64,000 nt of DNA, from contig NZ_VJZZ01000006.1 of NCBI RefSeq assembly GCF_009659535.1, positions 310,001-374,000 on the forward strand, given 5' to 3'. The translations under genes and the position numbers were made by a program. Each line of letters opens with the position of its first letter. The stretch's first letter is position 1. The notes beneath the pieces were generated by a model. That model saw nothing but the letters and a program-made list of their open reading frames with translations. It did no database searches and was not told where the DNA came from. The stretch comes from Aggregicoccus sp. 17bor-14. GTDB taxonomy: Bacteria > Myxococcota > Myxococcia > Myxococcales > Myxococcaceae. Positions 16,539-25,393 of this stretch are shown piece by piece.

Positions 16539-19052
16539 TCAGGCCGGCTTCACGCGCGCCTCGGCCTCGGCCTTGGCGGCGCCGCTCTCGATGCGCATTC
16601 CGTAGAACGAGCGGTACACGAACACCATGGAGAGCACGAAGAACACCGCGGAGAGCACCCGCAAGAGCCCCGCGTTGTCCTTGCCCAGCTCCACCGCCAG
16701 CTCCACCGCGAGCAGGCCGAAGAGCGTGGTGAACTTGATCACCGGGTTGAGCGCCACGCTGCTGGTGTCCTTGAACGGGTCGCCCACGGTGTCGCCCACC
16801 ACGGTGGCCGCGTGCAGCTCCGTGCCCTTGGCGCGCAGCTCCGTCTCCACCAGCTTCTTCGCGTTGTCCCAGGCGCCGCCCGCGTTCGCCATGAACACGG
16901 CCTGGTAGAGGCCGAAGATGGCGATGGAGATGAGGTAGCCCACGAAGAAGAAGGGCTCGAGGCAGGCGAAGGCGAGGGTGCTGAAGAACACGCCGAGGAA
17001 GATGTTGATCATCCCCTTCTGCGCGTACTGGGTGCAGATCTGCACCACGCGCTTGCTGTCCTCCACGCTCGCCTTCTCCACGCCCTCCAGGCGGATGTTC
17101 TGCTTGATGAACTCCACCGCGCGGTACGCGCCGGTGCTCACCGCCTGCATGGACGCGCCGCTGAACCAGTAGATGACCGCGCCGCCCGTGACCAGGCCCA
17201 GGAGGAAGGGCGCGTGCAGGAGGCTGAGGCTGCCCAGGTTCGCGGTGTTGAGCTCGAGGCCGTTGGCGCCCTGGTGCGTGCCCACCAGCAGCACGATGAT
17301 GGAGAAGATCATCGTCGTGGCGCCCACCACCGCGGTGCCGATGAGCACCGGCTTCGCCGTGGCCTTGAAGGTGTTGCCCGCGCCGTCGTTCTCCTCGAGG
17401 AACTGCTTGCCCTTCTCGAAGTCCAGCGCGAAGCCGAAGTCCTTCTGCACCTCGGCGCGCACGTTGGGCACGTTCTCGATGAGGCTCAGCTCGTACACGC
17501 TCTGCGCGTTGTCCGTGACGGGGCCGTAGCTGTCCACGGCGATGGTGACCGGCCCCATGCCCAGGAAGCCGAAGGCCACCAGGCCGAAGGCGAACACCGC
17601 CGGCGCGAGCATCAGCTCGCTGGGCACGCTGGTGCTCACCAGGTACGCGATGCCCATGAGGATGGCGATGATGATGCCCATCCAGTAGGCGCTGAAGTTA
17701 CCGGCCACCAGGCCCGAGATGACGTTGAGGCTCGCTCCGCCCTCTCGGCTCGCCGTCACCACCTCGCGCACGTGGCGGCTCTCGGTGGAGGTGAAGGCCT
17801 TGATCGCCTCGGGGATGATGGCGCCCGCGAGCGTGCCGCAGGTGATGATGGCGCTGAGCTTCCACCACAGCGTCTCGTCCCCGGCGAGGTCCCCGATGAG
17901 CAGCTTGGAGACCACGAAGGTGAGCGCCACGGACACGATGGAGGTGAGCCACACCAGGAAGGTGAGCGGCGCCTCGAAGTTCATGTGGTCCGCGTTGCGG
18001 TACTTGCCGCCCTGGATGAGGCCGTTGAGCCCGTAGGAGGCGAGGCTCGCCAGCACCATCACGATGCGCATCATGAAGATCCACACCAGCAGGCTGACCT
18101 GGTACTGCGCCGGCACCGCGAGCAGGATGAAGGTGATGAGCGCCACGCCCGTCACGCCGTAGGTCTCGAAGCCGTCCGCGCTGGGGCCCACGCTGTCGCC
18201 CGCGTTGTCGCCCACGCAGTCCGCGATGACGCCGGGGTTGCGCGCGTCGTCCTCCTTGATCTTGAAGACGATCTTCATCAGGTCCGAGCCGATGTCCGCG
18301 ATCTTGGTGAAGATGCCGCCCGCGATGCGCAGCACGCTCGCGCCCAGCGACTCACCGATGGCGAAGCCGATGAAGCAGGGGCCCGCGAAGTCGCGCGGCA
18401 CGAAGAGCAGGATGATCAGCATCAGCAGCAGCTCGGTGCTGATCAGCACCATGCCGATGCTCATGCCCGCCTGCAGCGGGATGGCATAGGTGGGGTAGGG
18501 CTTGCCGCGCAGGGACGCGAACGCCGTGCGGCTGTTGGCGAAGGTGTTCACGCGGATGCCGAACCAGGCCACCCCGTAGCTGCCCGCGATGCCCACGAGG
18601 CTGAAGAGGATGATGGCCAGGAACTTGGACGGCGCCTCGCCCAGCATGTGGCGCAGGAAGCCGAAGTAGCCCGTCATCACCGCCGCGATCAGCACCCACA
18701 GCACCAGGATGAACTTGCCCTGGGTGACGAGGTAGGTCTTGCACGTCTCGTAGATGAGCTCGGAGATCTCGAGCATCGAGCGGTGCACCGGCAGCTTGCG
18801 CAAGGAGGCGTACTGCAGGAAGCCGAAGACGAGCCCGACCACGCACACCAGGATGCCCGCCAGGAGCAGCTGGTGGCCGTTGAGCCCGCCGGCGCCCTGG
18901 AAGTTCACCTCGCTGAAGTCCGGCAGCTTCAGGTCCGCCTCGCTCGCGTGCGCCGCGCCGCCCAACAGCAGCGCGAGGGCAGCGAGCGCGCGGGCGCCGA
19001 GGCCAGCGACACGGGAACGGCGTGCGTCAGTCCGTGAAACACAAGTTGTCAT
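16539..19052 (-). CDS. hppA: Membrane-bound ion-translocating pyrophosphatase, divergent type
   Basis: The 837-residue polytopic protein couples pyrophosphate hydrolysis to ion transport across the membrane. The start at ATG 19052 gives a signal-peptide-like N-terminus ending in GGAAHASEA. Conserved catalytic blocks include EDDARNPGVIADCVGDNAGD (about residues 265-285), GGAWDNAKK and VVGDTVGDPFKD (near residue 750). The usual first substrate motif DVGADLVGKVE is here DIGSDLMKIVF, and GPSADGFETYGV replaces the more common AADLFETY form. This matches the divergent subgroup of the family rather than classical H+-PPases. GNTFKATAKP carries Lys where K+-independent enzymes do, so K+ independence is a reasonable inference. 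Whether the ion is H+, Na+ or both cannot be fixed from sequence. Confidence 0.92.
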   Translation of the reverse strand: MTTCVSRTDARRSRVAGLGARALAALALLLGGAAHASEADLKLPDFSEVNFQGAGGLNGHQLLLAGILVCVVGLVFGFLQYASLRKLPVHRSMLEISELIYETCKTYLVTQGKFILVLWVLIAAVMTGYFGFLRHMLGEAPSKFLAIILFSLVGIAGSYGVAWFGIRVNTFANSRTAFASLRGKPYPTYAIPLQAGMSIGMVLISTELLLMLIILLFVPRDFAGPCFIGFAIGESLGASVLRIAGGIFTKIADIGSDLMKIVFKIKEDDARNPGVIADCVGDNAGDSVGPSADGFETYGVTGVALITFILLAVPAQYQVSLLVWIFMMRIVMVLASLASYGLNGLIQGGKYRNADHMNFEAPLTFLVWLTSIVSVALTFVVSKLLIGDLAGDETLWWKLSAIITCGTLAGAIIPEAIKAFTSTESRHVREVVTASREGGASLNVISGLVAGNFSAYWMGIIIAILMGIAYLVSTSVPSELMLAPAVFAFGLVAFGFLGMGPVTIAVDSYGPVTDNAQSVYELSLIENVPNVRAEVQKDFGFALDFEKGKQFLEENDGAGNTFKATAKPVLIGTAVVGATTMIFSIIVLLVGTHQGANGLELNTANLGSLSLLHAPFLLGLVTGGAVIYWFSGASMQAVSTGAYRAVEFIKQNIRLEGVEKASVEDSKRVVQICTQYAQKGMINIFLGVFFSTLAFACLEPFFFVGYLISIAIFGLYQAVFMANAGGAWDNAKKLVETELRAKGTELHAATVVGDTVGDPFKDTSSVALNPVIKFTTLFGLLAVELAVELGKDNAGLLRVLSAVFFVLSMVFVYRSFYGMRIESGAAKAEAEARVKPA

Positions 19053-19260
19053 GGGGTGCTCATCCTCACGAGACGCGCTCACGGACGGCGGCCACCAGCT
19101 GCTCCGCACGCCTGTGAGACAGGTTGCGAAACACGAGGGGTTGGCCGCCGGCGGAGCCGACGCTTCAGCGCAGCCTCGCACCTCTAGCCCGGGTGATAGC
19201 GGCGAGAAGGCAGGGTCGGTGTAGCACACCGGCGCCACGCGAGTCACGGCACCCCGCGCT

Positions 19261-19275
19261 TGACGCCTGGCGTCA
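19261..19275. promoter_or_regulatory. 15-base perfect palindrome upstream of hppA
   Basis: TGACGCC-T-GGCGTCA is perfectly self-complementary. It lies 209 bases before the hppA start codon, in the 261-base gap between hppA and the peroxiredoxin-like gene. An operator for hppA is a possibility; the distance is long, so this is tentative. Confidence 0.4.
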
Positions 19276-19313
19276 CGCGGCGGGTGTCCGCTGCTGGGCG
19301 AAGCGCGGGACCG

Positions 19314-19946
19314 CTAGACCGGGCGCACGACCCGCAGGGCGGGGCGCAGCGCAGCGCCACTCGAGGCGCTGCCCGCGTTTCCGGACACCGCACCGGACAC
19401 CGCGCGCCGCAGCAGCGCCGCGGCCGCCGTGGCCGTGGGCTCCAGCACTGCGAGCGGCGCGGGCGAGGGCAGGGCGCGCAGGCTGCGCACGGGCTGCACC
19501 TCGCGCGGCAGCTTCAGGAAGGCGAGCGCCGCCTCCGCACCGGCCGCGCCGGGGAAGGCGCGCTCCACGCGCCCTGCCTCGTCCAGCACGTAGGTGAGCG
19601 CCCGCGCGCTGTGGGTGAGCGGCCACAGGGACGAGCGCGCGCCGTAGTCCCGGCACACGTGGCCCTCGGGGTCCGCCACCAGCGGAAACGCGAGGCGCTC
19701 GGCGCGCGCGAAGTCGCACGCGCGCGAGTACGTGTCGGCCGACACGCCGAGCAGCGCGACGCCCGCGGCCTCGAGTGCGACAGCGCTGTCGCGGAGGGCG
19801 CGGGTTTCCCGCAGTCCCGCGGCCCCGAAGGCGCGCGGGAAGAAGCAGAGCACCAGCCGCTGGCCCCGGAAGTCCGCGAGGCTCACACGCGTGCCGTGCG
19901 TCGAGAAGACGCGGAAGCGGGGAGCGAGCGTGCCGGGTGCGAGCAT
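19314..19946 (-). CDS. Peroxiredoxin-fold protein lacking the peroxidatic Cys
   Basis: The 210-residue protein is of the AhpC-TSA/BCP thioredoxin fold: PGTLAPRFRVFS, then RLVLCFFPRAF, GVSADTYSRACDFA, FPLVADPEGHVCRDYGA and a strand ALTYVLDEAGRVERAF. Peroxiredoxins of this type have Thr-Pro-Gly-Cys after the proline loop; here the aligned residues are GAAG (41-44), so the peroxidatic Cys is Gly44. The remaining Cys residues (34, and those in SRACDF and GHVCRD) are not in the catalytic position. A C-terminal Ala/Pro-rich tail of about 60 residues is unusual for the family. Peroxidase activity is therefore unlikely, and a regulatory or binding role is inference. No signal peptide. Confidence 0.82.
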   Translation of the reverse strand: MLAPGTLAPRFRVFSTHGTRVSLADFRGQRLVLCFFPRAFGAAGLRETRALRDSAVALEAAGVALLGVSADTYSRACDFARAERLAFPLVADPEGHVCRDYGARSSLWPLTHSARALTYVLDEAGRVERAFPGAAGAEAALAFLKLPREVQPVRSLRALPSPAPLAVLEPTATAAAALLRRAVSGAVSGNAGSASSGAALRPALRVVRPV

Positions 19947-20134
19947 GGGGACCTCCCCGAGAGCGGGGGCGGAAGGAGGTTGGGAGCGCAGAGCGCCTGC
20001 GAAGCGCGTGCCGCAGCGCGGAGGCTGTTCGAACTCCGTGAAACACGGAGGAGGCGCCCCTCATGCGAACGGGGCGCTCGGCCGCCTGGCCGGAAAGAAT
20101 TGCCGCCCGGACCCGCGCAGGGCCGGTAAGGACT

Positions 20135-21520
20135 TCAGGGCTGCAGGCGCAGGAGGAAGCCGTCGCGCGCTGCGCCCACGCCCGCGCGGCTCACGGTGCC
20201 CGCGAGCACCGCGCCGCCGTCCGCCGCCAGTGCGAGCGCGCTCGCCGAGGGCCCGCGCTCGCCCGTGCCCGGGCCCGGGAAGCTCTGTGCGCCGAGCTGC
20301 GCGCCGCCGTCCGGCAGGAAGCGCGCGACGAAGAGCTGCGGCCGCTCGCCCGCGTCGCCCACCCCGGCGAGCGTCACCTGGCCCGCGCCGTCCGTGGCCA
20401 GGGCGGTGCCCGCGGCGCCGAAGGAGCGGCTCCAGCGCTCCTCGCCCGCGTCGCTGTAGGCCACGAGGAAGGCGTCCTGCCAGTCCGAGGCGTTCCACTG
20501 TCCGCGAAAGAAGAAGCGCCCCTCGTAGCTGCCGGTGACGAAGACCCGGTCCACCCCCAGCGCGAGCGCGAAGGCCGTGCCGTGCGCGCCCGCGAGCTCG
20601 CGGCTCCACACGTGGCGCCCGCTCGCGTCCAGCTTCAGCGCGAAGGGGGTGCGGTCCCCCACCGCGACGAAGGTGCTGTCGCCGAAGGAGACCACCCCCG
20701 CGTAGTCGCCCGCCACGTACACCGCGCCGAAGGGATCCACCGCCACCGCGCGCGCCCGGGCGAGCCCCGCGCCGGGTGCGAAGGCGCGGCCCCACACCAC
20801 CTCGCCCCCGCCCGCGAGCCGCAGCACGAAGGCGCCGTGTGCCTCGCGCGCCTCGGCGCGCGTGCCGTCCGCGAGCTGCAGCGCGCCCGTGAAGTCCCCC
20901 ACCGCCACCACCTCGCCGCCCGCGCCCAGCGCGAGCGCCGCCAGGTGCACGCGCCCCTCGCGCGCGAGCGGCCGCACCCAGCGCGCGCGCCCGTCCGGCC
21001 CCAGCCGCGCCACGAAGGTGCCCGGCGCCACCGCCAGCCCGTCCAGGCTCAGGCCCGTGCCCGCGCTGCCGCCGAGCAGGATGTCCCCGGACGCGTCCAC
21101 CGCGAGCCCGCCCACCTGCACCGGCTGCGCACCCTCGCCCTGCGGCGCCCACCCGCGCGCCCAGCGCAGCTCGCCCCCGGCCCCGTAGCGCGCGAGCAGC
21201 AGGTGCGGCCCCGTCGCCCCCGCCCGGAAGGGCAAGGCGCCGGTGCCGAGGTCCAGCGGCTCTGCGTACGTCGCCGCGACGAGCACGTCCCCGTCGGGCG
21301 TCACGGCGGCGCGCACGCCTCCGTCACTGCCCAGCGCGAGCGCGCGACCCCAGCGCGCGCTGGGCACGGCCTCGAGCGCGGAGGACTCGAGCGCGGCGGA
21401 CCGCGCGGGCTCCGCCGCGGACGCCGCGCGGTGCGCCTCCCGCCCCGCGCAGGCCAGCGGCACCAGGGCCAGCAGCCCCAGCGCCACACCGCCCGCCCGC
21501 ACCCACCGTGCTCCCCTCAC
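20135..21520 (-). CDS. Secreted beta-propeller (SBBP-like repeat) protein
   Basis: The 461-residue exported protein is built of repeated blades of about 50-60 residues. Each has the pattern D-x-x-G-x-V-x-V-x-G-x-[FY]-x-G followed by a segment ending in F-x-x-[RK]-L/Y-x-x-x-G-x-x-x-W. Examples are GDVLVAATYAEPLDLG, GDILLGGSAGTGLSLDG, GEVVAVGDFTGALQLADG and AVYVAGDYAGVVSFGD. Such SBBP-like propellers are common in myxobacterial outer-surface proteins. The start is inferred as GTG 21520 with GGGAGG just upstream; the hydrophobic stretch GGVALGLLALVPLAC acts as signal. The Cys may be lipidated, though PLAC is a poor lipobox. It is divergent from the hydrolase at 21685. Binding partner unknown. 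Confidence 0.82.
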   Translation of the reverse strand: MRGARWVRAGGVALGLLALVPLACAGREAHRAASAAEPARSAALESSALEAVPSARWGRALALGSDGGVRAAVTPDGDVLVAATYAEPLDLGTGALPFRAGATGPHLLLARYGAGGELRWARGWAPQGEGAQPVQVGGLAVDASGDILLGGSAGTGLSLDGLAVAPGTFVARLGPDGRARWVRPLAREGRVHLAALALGAGGEVVAVGDFTGALQLADGTRAEAREAHGAFVLRLAGGGEVVWGRAFAPGAGLARARAVAVDPFGAVYVAGDYAGVVSFGDSTFVAVGDRTPFALKLDASGRHVWSRELAGAHGTAFALALGVDRVFVTGSYEGRFFFRGQWNASDWQDAFLVAYSDAGEERWSRSFGAAGTALATDGAGQVTLAGVGDAGERPQLFVARFLPDGGAQLGAQSFPGPGTGERGPSASALALAADGGAVLAGTVSRAGVGAARDGFLLRLQP

Positions 21521-21684
21521 GCCCCGCCTCCCACTCCCCGCGCCCCTGCGCACTGCGGACGGCGGGGCAGTGCAAGGGCGGGGCCGGGCCGCCTCCCGAG
21601 GGTGCCCACCGCGGCCCACACGGGGCGGCCTGAAAACTCTTCCGGTACACTCTGGGGCCTTCGCGCCGGGGACAGGAGCAGCCC

Positions 21685-22857
21685 ATGGACTACAGACGCC
21701 TCTTCCTGGGCCTGGGGGCGGCGCTGGCCGTCTTCGGCGTCCTGCACTTCGCGAAGGGCAGCGCCCCCGATGACCCCGCCGCGTGCCGGGGCCCGCGGCT
21801 CGGCAGCCCCGAGGCACGCGAGGCCGCGCGCGAGAAGGGCTACTGGATCGACCCGCGCTACGACTGCATCGGCGCGGAGGCCGCGGACGCGACCGACCGC
21901 GTGAATGCCCTGGTGGCGCAGGCGCAGCAGGAGGTGCAGGCCGAGAAGGCCGCGGCCGCCGCCGACACCCGCACCCTCGCCGAGCGCCGCAGGGACTACC
22001 GGACCCGCGTCTCGCAGGCCTCGCCCCATCCCTCGCCCCTGCCTACGCCCCCGCCCGCGCTGTTCGTGCGCACGGACTACCCGCGCGAGGGCCTCACCGC
22101 GCTGCCCGCGTACGTGACGCCGGCACCGGAGGACGGCCGCAAGCACCCGGCCATCCTCTGGCTCACCGGGGGAGACTCCGCCTCGCTCGACGACTTCTGG
22201 ACCCCGGGCCGCGACGACGACGATCAATCGGCGCATGCGTTCCGCGAGGCCGGGCTCGTGATGATGTTCCCCACCTTGCGCGGCGGGAACCTGGACCCCG
22301 GCCCCCGGGAGTACTTCCTCGGCGAGGTGGACGACGTGCTCGCCGCGGCCGAGCACCTCGCGCGCCTGCCCTACGTGGACGCGAGCCGCATCTACCTCGG
22401 GGGCCACAGCACCGGGGGCACGCTCGCGCTGCTCGCCGCCGAGAGCAGCGGCCGCTTCAAGGCGGTGTTCGCCTTCGGTCCCGTCGCCCGCGTGGACCGC
22501 TATCCCCAGGCGCTGGTGCCGGTGGACTTCCGCCACCTCGCCGAGCAGGAGGCTGCGCTGCGCTCGCCCATCCACTGGCTGGGCCACATCGCGAGCCCCA
22601 CCTACCTCGTCGAGGGGCAGGAGCCGCCCTCGAACGCGCGCGACCTCGAGGAGCTGTGCCGCGAGGGCACGAGCCCGCTCGTGCACTGTATCCGGGCTTC
22701 GGGGCTGAACCATTTCAGTGTCCTCGCGCGGGTCACGCGCGTGGTGGCGGCCCGGCTGGCCGTGGAGCCCTCGGGCGTGGACTTCCAGCTGCGCCCCGAG
22801 GAGTTCGAGGGCGGCGATGGCGGCGTGGCCGGGCCCAGTGCCCGCCAGACCCCCTGA
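21685..22857 (+). CDS. Membrane-anchored alpha/beta hydrolase (prolyl oligopeptidase-like)
   Basis: The 390-residue protein has an N-terminal membrane anchor or uncleaved signal (LFLGLGAALAVFGVLHFA), a charged helical linker rich in Ala and Glu (residues 60-105), and an alpha/beta hydrolase domain. Visible catalytic features are the nucleophile elbow GGHSTGG (Ser near residue 242), an earlier strand ILWLTGGDSASLDDFW, and a late His in GLNHFSVLAR. The fold resembles the prolyl oligopeptidase/acyl-peptidase group. The domain should face the periplasm if the N-terminus is an anchor. GACAGGAG upstream supports ATG 21685. Substrate unknown. Confidence 0.86.
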   Translation: MDYRRLFLGLGAALAVFGVLHFAKGSAPDDPAACRGPRLGSPEAREAAREKGYWIDPRYDCIGAEAADATDRVNALVAQAQQEVQAEKAAAAADTRTLAERRRDYRTRVSQASPHPSPLPTPPPALFVRTDYPREGLTALPAYVTPAPEDGRKHPAILWLTGGDSASLDDFWTPGRDDDDQSAHAFREAGLVMMFPTLRGGNLDPGPREYFLGEVDDVLAAAEHLARLPYVDASRIYLGGHSTGGTLALLAAESSGRFKAVFAFGPVARVDRYPQALVPVDFRHLAEQEAALRSPIHWLGHIASPTYLVEGQEPPSNARDLEELCREGTSPLVHCIRASGLNHFSVLARVTRVVAARLAVEPSGVDFQLRPEEFEGGDGGVAGPSARQTP

Positions 22858-22872
22858 GCCGCGGCGAGCCCC

Positions 22873-23658
22873 TCAGCGCACCTCTTCGACGCGCAGGTCG
22901 TCGAGGAACACGTTCGTCTGGCCCGTCGGCCGCTCCAGCCACACGTAGAGGGTGAGCCTGGAGATGGGCGTCGTGGCCGCCCCGCCCAACCCCTGTGGGA
23001 ACTGCAGCGACTGCGAGGTGCCGCCATTCGCCCCGACGCTGAGGGTGCGCGAGGCCTGGTCGATGCTCCAGCTGAGGTCCACCACGGTGCCCGGCGTGTA
23101 GTCCGCAATCTTCCCACGCGAGGCGAGCGGCAGGATGTCCCCCTCCATCCGCGCGAGTGAGAAGTCGCCCACGAGGAAGAGCTGCCCGGCCAGTCCCTGG
23201 CGCAGTCCGAAGTTGCCCACGGCGAAGCCCCCGATGAAGTCGATGCTCTGGGTGCCCTGGGTCGTCTGCAGCCCGAAGGTGACGGTGCCCGGGCCGTCCA
23301 GGCGCACGCGCAGGTGCCCGCGCAACGTGGGGGCCGGGCTCGTGGTGAGCGTGTCGCTGCCCACGAGCAGCGCGCGCCGGCGCTCGTCCGGCGAGGTGAC
23401 GAAGGCGGGCTCGGGCGTGATGTGCAGCCAGCGGCCACCGCCGGGCGCCGCCTCCACCGTGGACTTCAGTCGCTGCGTCTGGGTCCACGACACCGTGTCG
23501 TCCGGAGGCGTGGGCGGCGGCTTCACCGCCGGAGGCGCGCCGGTGGCATCCGCATCGAAGGTGTCGTCCAGGCGCACCGTCGTCGCGCAGCCCGTGGCGA
23601 GCGCGAGGCCCGTGAAGACTGCGGCCCACCGCGCGGTGCATTCCCGTACCCGGTCCAT
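22873..23658 (-). CDS. Lipoprotein with concanavalin-like beta-sandwich character
   Basis: The 261-residue predicted lipoprotein has a signal peptide ending in the lipobox LATGC (Cys near residue 24) and a Pro-rich linker (PPAVKPPPTPPDD). A mature domain rich in alternating beta strands follows, for example HLRVRLDGPGTVTFGLQ, LFLVGDFSLARMEGD and SRLTLYVWLERPTG. The strand pattern and the final FLDDLRVEEV suggest a carbohydrate-binding or jelly-roll type sandwich, but no family was recognised with certainty. ATG 23658 is supported by GGGGAGC just upstream; a longer in-frame start at 23772 has no such site. It ends 15 bases from the convergent hydrolase gene. Confidence 0.78.
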   Translation of the reverse strand: MDRVRECTARWAAVFTGLALATGCATTVRLDDTFDADATGAPPAVKPPPTPPDDTVSWTQTQRLKSTVEAAPGGGRWLHITPEPAFVTSPDERRRALLVGSDTLTTSPAPTLRGHLRVRLDGPGTVTFGLQTTQGTQSIDFIGGFAVGNFGLRQGLAGQLFLVGDFSLARMEGDILPLASRGKIADYTPGTVVDLSWSIDQASRTLSVGANGGTSQSLQFPQGLGGAATTPISRLTLYVWLERPTGQTNVFLDDLRVEEVR

Positions 23659-23787
23659 CGTCGCTCCCCCTCGCCGCGCGTCGAGCGCGCGCGCCGTCGC
23701 CCGCGACGCTACGACTCCGCGCACGCCCCGGTCGCCGCGCCTGCGGGGAAGCACCGATGTCCGCCCGCGCACAGGCCGCGAGCCGCG

Positions 23788-24288
23788 CTACTGCACCTTC
23801 ACGTCCAGCGTGCGCAGCACCTGGTCGCCGCGCAGCACGGTGACGCTCCACGAGCCCGGCTTGGGGAAGCGCACGCCCACCCACTGCCGGGCGCGCCAGC
23901 CCTCGCCCTTGAGCTTCAGGTCCTTCGTCTCGCGCACGGTGGTGCCCTGCTTCACCTGCACCATCAGGTCCTCGACGCTGTCGCCCTGCGGCACCAGGTA
24001 GCTCTGCCACACCATCACGGTGCTGCCCGCCTTCACCGCGTCTGGCGCCACCTCCTGGGTGCACTCGAAGCGGTTGGGGCCCTCCTTCGCCACCTCGCTG
24101 CACAGCTTCAGGTCCACCAGCAGGGGGCCCTGGCCCTGCGCCTTGTAGAAGTAGTCCCAGGTGCTCTTCACCGCCTCGGGGCTGGGCTTGGAGACCGGCG
24201 CGGCCGGCGCCTGCGCGAGCGCGGGCAGGGCACAGAGTCCCAGCGAGAGCGTGAGGGCGAAAGAGATGCGCGAGTGCGTGCGTGCCAT
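23788..24288 (-). CDS. Small periplasmic protein, unknown function
   Basis: The 166-residue protein has a clear cleavable signal peptide (ISFALTLSLGLCALPALAQA), so it should be periplasmic or secreted. The mature part begins with a short Pro-rich stretch and then DYFYKAQGQGPLLVDLKLC. A beta-rich domain follows, with YLVPQGDSVEDLMVQVKQG and a C-terminal strand WSVTVLRGDQVLRTLDVKV, reminiscent of an immunoglobulin-like or C2-like sandwich. Two Cys residues in the mature chain (KLCSE and FECTQ) could form a disulphide. No family recognised. ATG 24288 is preceded by a purine-rich stretch. It lies between a lipoprotein gene and a transporter gene on the same strand, with no clear functional link. 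Confidence 0.78.
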   Translation of the reverse strand: MARTHSRISFALTLSLGLCALPALAQAPAAPVSKPSPEAVKSTWDYFYKAQGQGPLLVDLKLCSEVAKEGPNRFECTQEVAPDAVKAGSTVMVWQSYLVPQGDSVEDLMVQVKQGTTVRETKDLKLKGEGWRARQWVGVRFPKPGSWSVTVLRGDQVLRTLDVKVQ

Positions 24289-24374
24289 GGCCAGAGACTC
24301 CCCCGGAAGGCGGGCCTGCGGCGAGATGCCGCGCCCGGTGTGCAGAGCCTTCGTAGCACAGGAGGGAAGGAGGC

Positions 24375-25265
24375 CTACGCGAGCACCAGCACCACGCCCG
24401 CGCCCATCAGCGCCGTGGCCGCGAGCTTGCGCGCCGTCACCGGCTCGCCGAACAGCCACGCCCCGTTCACCAGCGCGAGCGCCATCCCGATGCAGCGCTT
24501 GAGCGCCTCGAACAGGCTCACCAGCACCTGCGGCAGCGCGAGCAGCTGCAGCCCCTGCGCGGCCGCCGCGAACGCGAGCGTCACCCCGAGCAGCCCCGGG
24601 CTCCGGCGCACGGGACGCAGCTGCGAGAGCTCCCCGCGCACCCAGAGCACCCCGAGCAGCGTGAGCCCGAAGCCCAGCGCCACCACCACCGCGTGCACGG
24701 GCGCGGTGGCATGGCGCAGCGCGCGCTTGTCGAAGATGGCCCCCAGCGCCCACAGCAGCGCGGTGGCGAGCATCAGCAGGCTGCCGCGCTCGCGGGTGAG
24801 CCCGCGCAGCAGGCGCGAGGGGAGGGCGAGGTCCTCGGGCGCGAGGTTGAGCAGGAAGGCGCCCAGCACGATGAGCCCCACGCCCGCGAGCTGCAGCGGC
24901 CCCGGCAGCTCCGCGAGCAGCAGCGCGGACAGCAGCACGCTGAACACGGGGCTGAAGGAGAGGAAGGGGATGGTGTGGCTGAGCGGCGAGGTGCGCACCG
25001 CCTGCAGGAAGAGCAGGGTGCCCACCAGGTTGAAGCCGATGCTGCCCAGCGCCTCGGGCGCGTAGGCCAGCCCCGGCAGGCGCGCGCCGCCCGGCAGCGC
25101 GAGCCAGAGCAGGAAGAAGGGCAGCTGCCCCAGCGCGAGCAGCGCCGCGAGCGCGAGCGCACCGGTGCCGGGCGTGCGGGTGAGCAGCTTGCGCGTCGCA
25201 TCGAAGCCGCCCCAGGCCGTGGAGGCCGCGAGCGTGAGGAGCAGCGCGCCAGAGGAGAGGGTCAC
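24375..25265 (-). CDS. EamA/DMT-superfamily transporter
   Basis: The 296-residue inner-membrane protein has about ten hydrophobic helices in two equivalent halves, as in the drug/metabolite transporter superfamily. It opens with MTLSSGALLLTLAASTAWGG; the second half starts near residue 155 with LLMLATALLWALGAIFDKRAL, the typical EamA repeat onset. Characteristic short loops (PLSHTIPFLSFSPVFSVLL, FGEPVTARKLAATALM) are present. Many such proteins export amino acids or metabolites, but the substrate is not readable. It is the leftmost of three minus-strand genes read right to left, 86 bases before the small periplasmic protein gene. Confidence 0.88.
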   Translation of the reverse strand: MTLSSGALLLTLAASTAWGGFDATRKLLTRTPGTGALALAALLALGQLPFFLLWLALPGGARLPGLAYAPEALGSIGFNLVGTLLFLQAVRTSPLSHTIPFLSFSPVFSVLLSALLLAELPGPLQLAGVGLIVLGAFLLNLAPEDLALPSRLLRGLTRERGSLLMLATALLWALGAIFDKRALRHATAPVHAVVVALGFGLTLLGVLWVRGELSQLRPVRRSPGLLGVTLAFAAAAQGLQLLALPQVLVSLFEALKRCIGMALALVNGAWLFGEPVTARKLAATALMGAGVVLVLA

Positions 25266-25393
25266 GCGCGGCAGGGTGCGCGAGCCGGCGCAGGAGTCAA
25301 GCGGCGCTGCGTGCCCCGCAACTTTCCCGCGCCCCCCGGGTTCAGCACGGAAGCGGGCGGCCTCCTCCGCCCTCCTACCCGGAGCTCCACGCC

